Origin: Geopsychrobacter sp.
GTDB lineage: Bacteria > Desulfobacterota > Desulfuromonadia > Desulfuromonadales > Geopsychrobacteraceae
Direction: 5' to 3'
Length of the DNA: 8,201 nucleotides
Assembly (NCBI GenBank): GCA_030620915.1
Contig: JAUXIR010000051.1
Location: 1-8,201 of the forward strand
Under the pieces are notes generated by a model. That model was not told the origin of the DNA. It worked only from the letters and a program-made list of their open reading frames with translations, and made no database searches. Made by a program: the position numbers and the translations under genes. This document shows, in pieces, positions 6,384-8,201 of the stretch. Within the stretch, counting starts at the first letter, position 1. The number at the start of each line of letters is the position of its first letter.

Positions 6384-6416
6384 TATCCCATTTTTATGGG
6401 GTGGAGCGTTTTTTTT
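6379..6416 (+). terminator. Intrinsic terminator in the glnK leader (attenuator)
   Basis: A 13-bp stem (6379-6391 with 6396-6408, two G-U pairs) with a TTTT loop, followed by eight T residues (6409-6416). The outer arm is CGCTC/GAGCG and the inner arm CCCAT/ATGGG. It lies about 90 nt downstream of the predicted sigma-54 start and 31 nt before the PII ATG, so it should stop glnK-amtB transcription unless it is prevented from forming. It would also stop read-through from the L,D-transpeptidase gene. Confidence 0.9.
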
Positions 6417-6432
6417 GGTTCTAAATCTCTAG

Positions 6433-6786
<354 letters not shown>

Positions 6787-6790
6787 CTAG

Positions 6791-6825
6791 CACCTGGATC
6801 CGTGGGTAAACGGTGGATCCAGGTG
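6791..6825 (+). repeat. Intercistronic hairpin between glnK and amtB
   Basis: CACCTGGATCC (6791-6801) and GGATCCAGGTG (6815-6825) are perfect 11-bp complements around a 13-nt loop, four bases after the PII stop codon. No T-run follows, so it is not an ordinary terminator. It may protect the 3' end of a glnK-only mRNA or mark a processing point, allowing far more PII than AmtB to be made from one transcript. Confidence 0.8.
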
Positions 6826-6854
6826 ACAGACAGCAACATAAAAGGAGTAAAACC

Positions 6855-8201
6855 ATGCACAAGCGCATTTTGATGATGACCCTGAGCCTGCTGATGTTGC
6901 CGCTATTGGCGATGGCCGAAGATGCCCCGGTTTCAGAAATGTCTTATATTCTCAACACCTTCTCCTTCCTGATTATGGGGATTCTGGTCATGTGGATGGC
7001 AGCCGGTTTCGGCATGCTCGAAGCCGGACTGGTGCGTTCCAAGAATGTCGCGACCATCTGCCTGAAGAATATTTCACTCTTCGGCATCGCCGGAATCCTC
7101 TTCTACGTCGTCGGCTACAACCTGATGTATGCCGGTGTCGATGGTGGCTTCATGGGCTCTTTCGGGCTCTGGGCGGCCGATGATGCCGCCGCCGCTGCGG
7201 GTGATTACTCAGCCGGTTACTCGTCCGCTTCCGACTGGTTCTTCCAGATGGTCTTCTGCGGGGCCGCCTGTTCGGTGGTTTCCGGTTGCGTGGCCGAGCG
7301 GATCAAGCTCTGGTCTTTTCTGGCCTTCTGCGTGGTGTTGACCGGTCTTATCTATCCGATCCAGGGGTCCTGGGGCTGGGGGGGCGGCTGGCTGTCTGAA
7401 ATGGGCTTTGCCGACTACGCCGGTTCGACCATTGTTCACTCGGTCGGCGGCTGGGCAGCGCTGACCGGCGCGATCATCCTCGGTGCGCGTAAGGGTAAGT
7501 TTGGCAAGGATGGCCGGGTTAATCCGCTGCCCGGTTCGAATATCCCGATGGCAACCCTGGGCACCTTCATCCTCTGGATGGGATGGTACGGCTTCAATGG
7601 CGGTTCGGTACTGGCGCTGGGCGATGCCGCCTCGGCGATCGAAATGTCGAACGTCATGGTCAATACCAACATGGCCGCCTGCGGCGGCATGATTGCGGCG
7701 ATGATCATGGTCCAGGTGCTCTATAAGAAAGTTGATGTCACCATGGCACTCAACGGTGCCCTGGCCGGCCTGGTCTCGATCACCGCCGGTCCTGCGACCC
7801 CGAGCCTGGGTGCGGCTGCGCTGATCGGTGGCGTCGGTGGCGTGCTGGTCGTGCTGGCGGTGCCCTTCTTCGACAAGCTGAAGATCGATGACGTGGTCGG
7901 TGCCCTCTCGGTTCACCTGGTCTGCGGCATCTGGGGCACCCTGGCGGTTCCTTTGACCGACCCTGAAACCAGTTTCGTCACCCAGCTCATCGGCGTGGCC
8001 GCGACCGGTGCCTTCGTTGTCGTCGCCACTTCGGTGGTCTGGCTGGCCCTCAAGTACACCGTCGGGATCCGTGTTCACGAAGAGGATGAGATGCGCGGCT
8101 GTGACGTGACCGAGATCGGTATGGAGGCCTATCCCGATTTTCAGACCATCCACATTGGCGGTGGCGGCTTGGGAGTAGCACCGATGTCGGCGACCATGGC
8201 A
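6855..8201 (+). CDS. amtB: Ammonium channel AmtB (Amt/Rh family), C-terminus cut by window edge
   Basis: 449 codons are open to the last base of the window, with AGGAG 7 nt before the ATG. It conducts ammonium across the inner membrane as a trimer. The N-terminus has a cleavable signal peptide (residues 1-21, ending AMA before EDAP), as in many proteobacterial AmtB. Key residues: the twin histidines of the pore at His195 (IVHSVGGW) and His354 (SVHLVCGIWG); the FFQMVF block with the phenylalanine gate; WMGWYGFNGGS with the second gate residues. About 11 membrane helices are expected. The cytoplasmic tail that contacts GlnK begins at about YTVGIRVHEEDEMRGCDV and reads TEIG where E. coli has, as I recall, NSHG. 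The tail runs on as a Gly-rich stretch, and probably few residues are missing. It is partner and target of the adjacent PII protein. Confidence 0.97.
   Translation, partial: MHKRILMMTLSLLMLPLLAMAEDAPVSEMSYILNTFSFLIMGILVMWMAAGFGMLEAGLVRSKNVATICLKNISLFGIAGILFYVVGYNLMYAGVDGGFMGSFGLWAADDAAAAAGDYSAGYSSASDWFFQMVFCGAACSVVSGCVAERIKLWSFLAFCVVLTGLIYPIQGSWGWGGGWLSEMGFADYAGSTIVHSVGGWAALTGAIILGARKGKFGKDGRVNPLPGSNIPMATLGTFILWMGWYGFNGGSVLALGDAASAIEMSNVMVNTNMAACGGMIAAMIMVQVLYKKVDVTMALNGALAGLVSITAGPATPSLGAAALIGGVGGVLVVLAVPFFDKLKIDDVVGALSVHLVCGIWGTLAVPLTDPETSFVTQLIGVAATGAFVVVATSVVWLALKYTVGIRVHEEDEMRGCDVTEIGMEAYPDFQTIHIGGGGLGVAPMSATMA

Noticed and set aside
6379..6416. Reading the leader hairpin merely as the terminator of the L,D-transpeptidase gene
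   Set aside because: It lies downstream of the sigma-54 promoter and 235 nt after the transpeptidase stop, and its left arm doubles as an ANTAR-like hairpin arm, so a leader role explains more. It may still serve both purposes.
7209..8153. 314-codon open frame on the minus strand
   Set aside because: Antisense to amtB; the product is dominated by Asp, His, Arg, Gly and Gln, the usual look of a shadow frame opposite a GC-rich membrane-protein gene. amtB has conserved motifs throughout.

Overview
This is a chromosomal, moderately GC-rich Gram-negative window. The periplasmic/outer-membrane efflux parts, the diaminopimelate-type L,D-transpeptidase and the sigma-54-controlled glnK-amtB pair fit a proteobacterium-like cell. 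The sigma-54 promoter followed by an apparent ANTAR-type antitermination leader in front of glnK-amtB recalls the nitrogen regulation described in Geobacter. I therefore suspect a Desulfuromonas/Geobacter relative, but this is inference and not a taxonomic call.

Left part (1-4330, minus strand): a tightly packed efflux operon read right to left. It encodes a PsrA-like TetR repressor (4276-3638), a NodT/OprM-type outer-membrane lipoprotein (3644-2226), a periplasmic adaptor (2224-1037) and the N-terminal third of an RND inner-membrane pump (1040 to the left edge, incomplete). Junctions are a 7-nt overlap, a 1-nt gap and an ATGA overlap, so one mRNA with translational coupling is very likely. 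The operon encodes a complete tripartite pump plus its probable own repressor.

Middle (about 4277-4440): a compact divergent control region. Two perfect TTGACA -35 boxes lie back to back inside a perfect 10-bp inverted repeat. One fires left into the efflux operon and the other right into an L,D-transpeptidase gene. A PsrA-like operator candidate, AAAC-N4-GTTT, sits inside the spacer of the leftward promoter.

Right part (4441-8201, plus strand): a YcbB/LdtD-type L,D-transpeptidase (4441-6144), a 303-nt regulatory intergenic region, a PII signal protein (glnK/glnB type, 6448-6786) and an ammonium channel amtB (6855 to the right edge, last codons missing). GlnK blocks AmtB when nitrogen is plentiful, so the pair is a functional unit.

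The most interesting structure is the leader of glnK. A near-consensus sigma-54 promoter (6263-6279) is followed by two hairpins with six-base loops AATGGC and AAAGGC, both obeying the A-N-N-G-N-N rule of ANTAR-protein targets. A strong intrinsic terminator follows, whose left arm is the same DNA as the right arm of the second hairpin. The two folds are mutually exclusive, which is the layout of an ANTAR antitermination switch. No mobile element, CRISPR array, tRNA or rRNA was seen.
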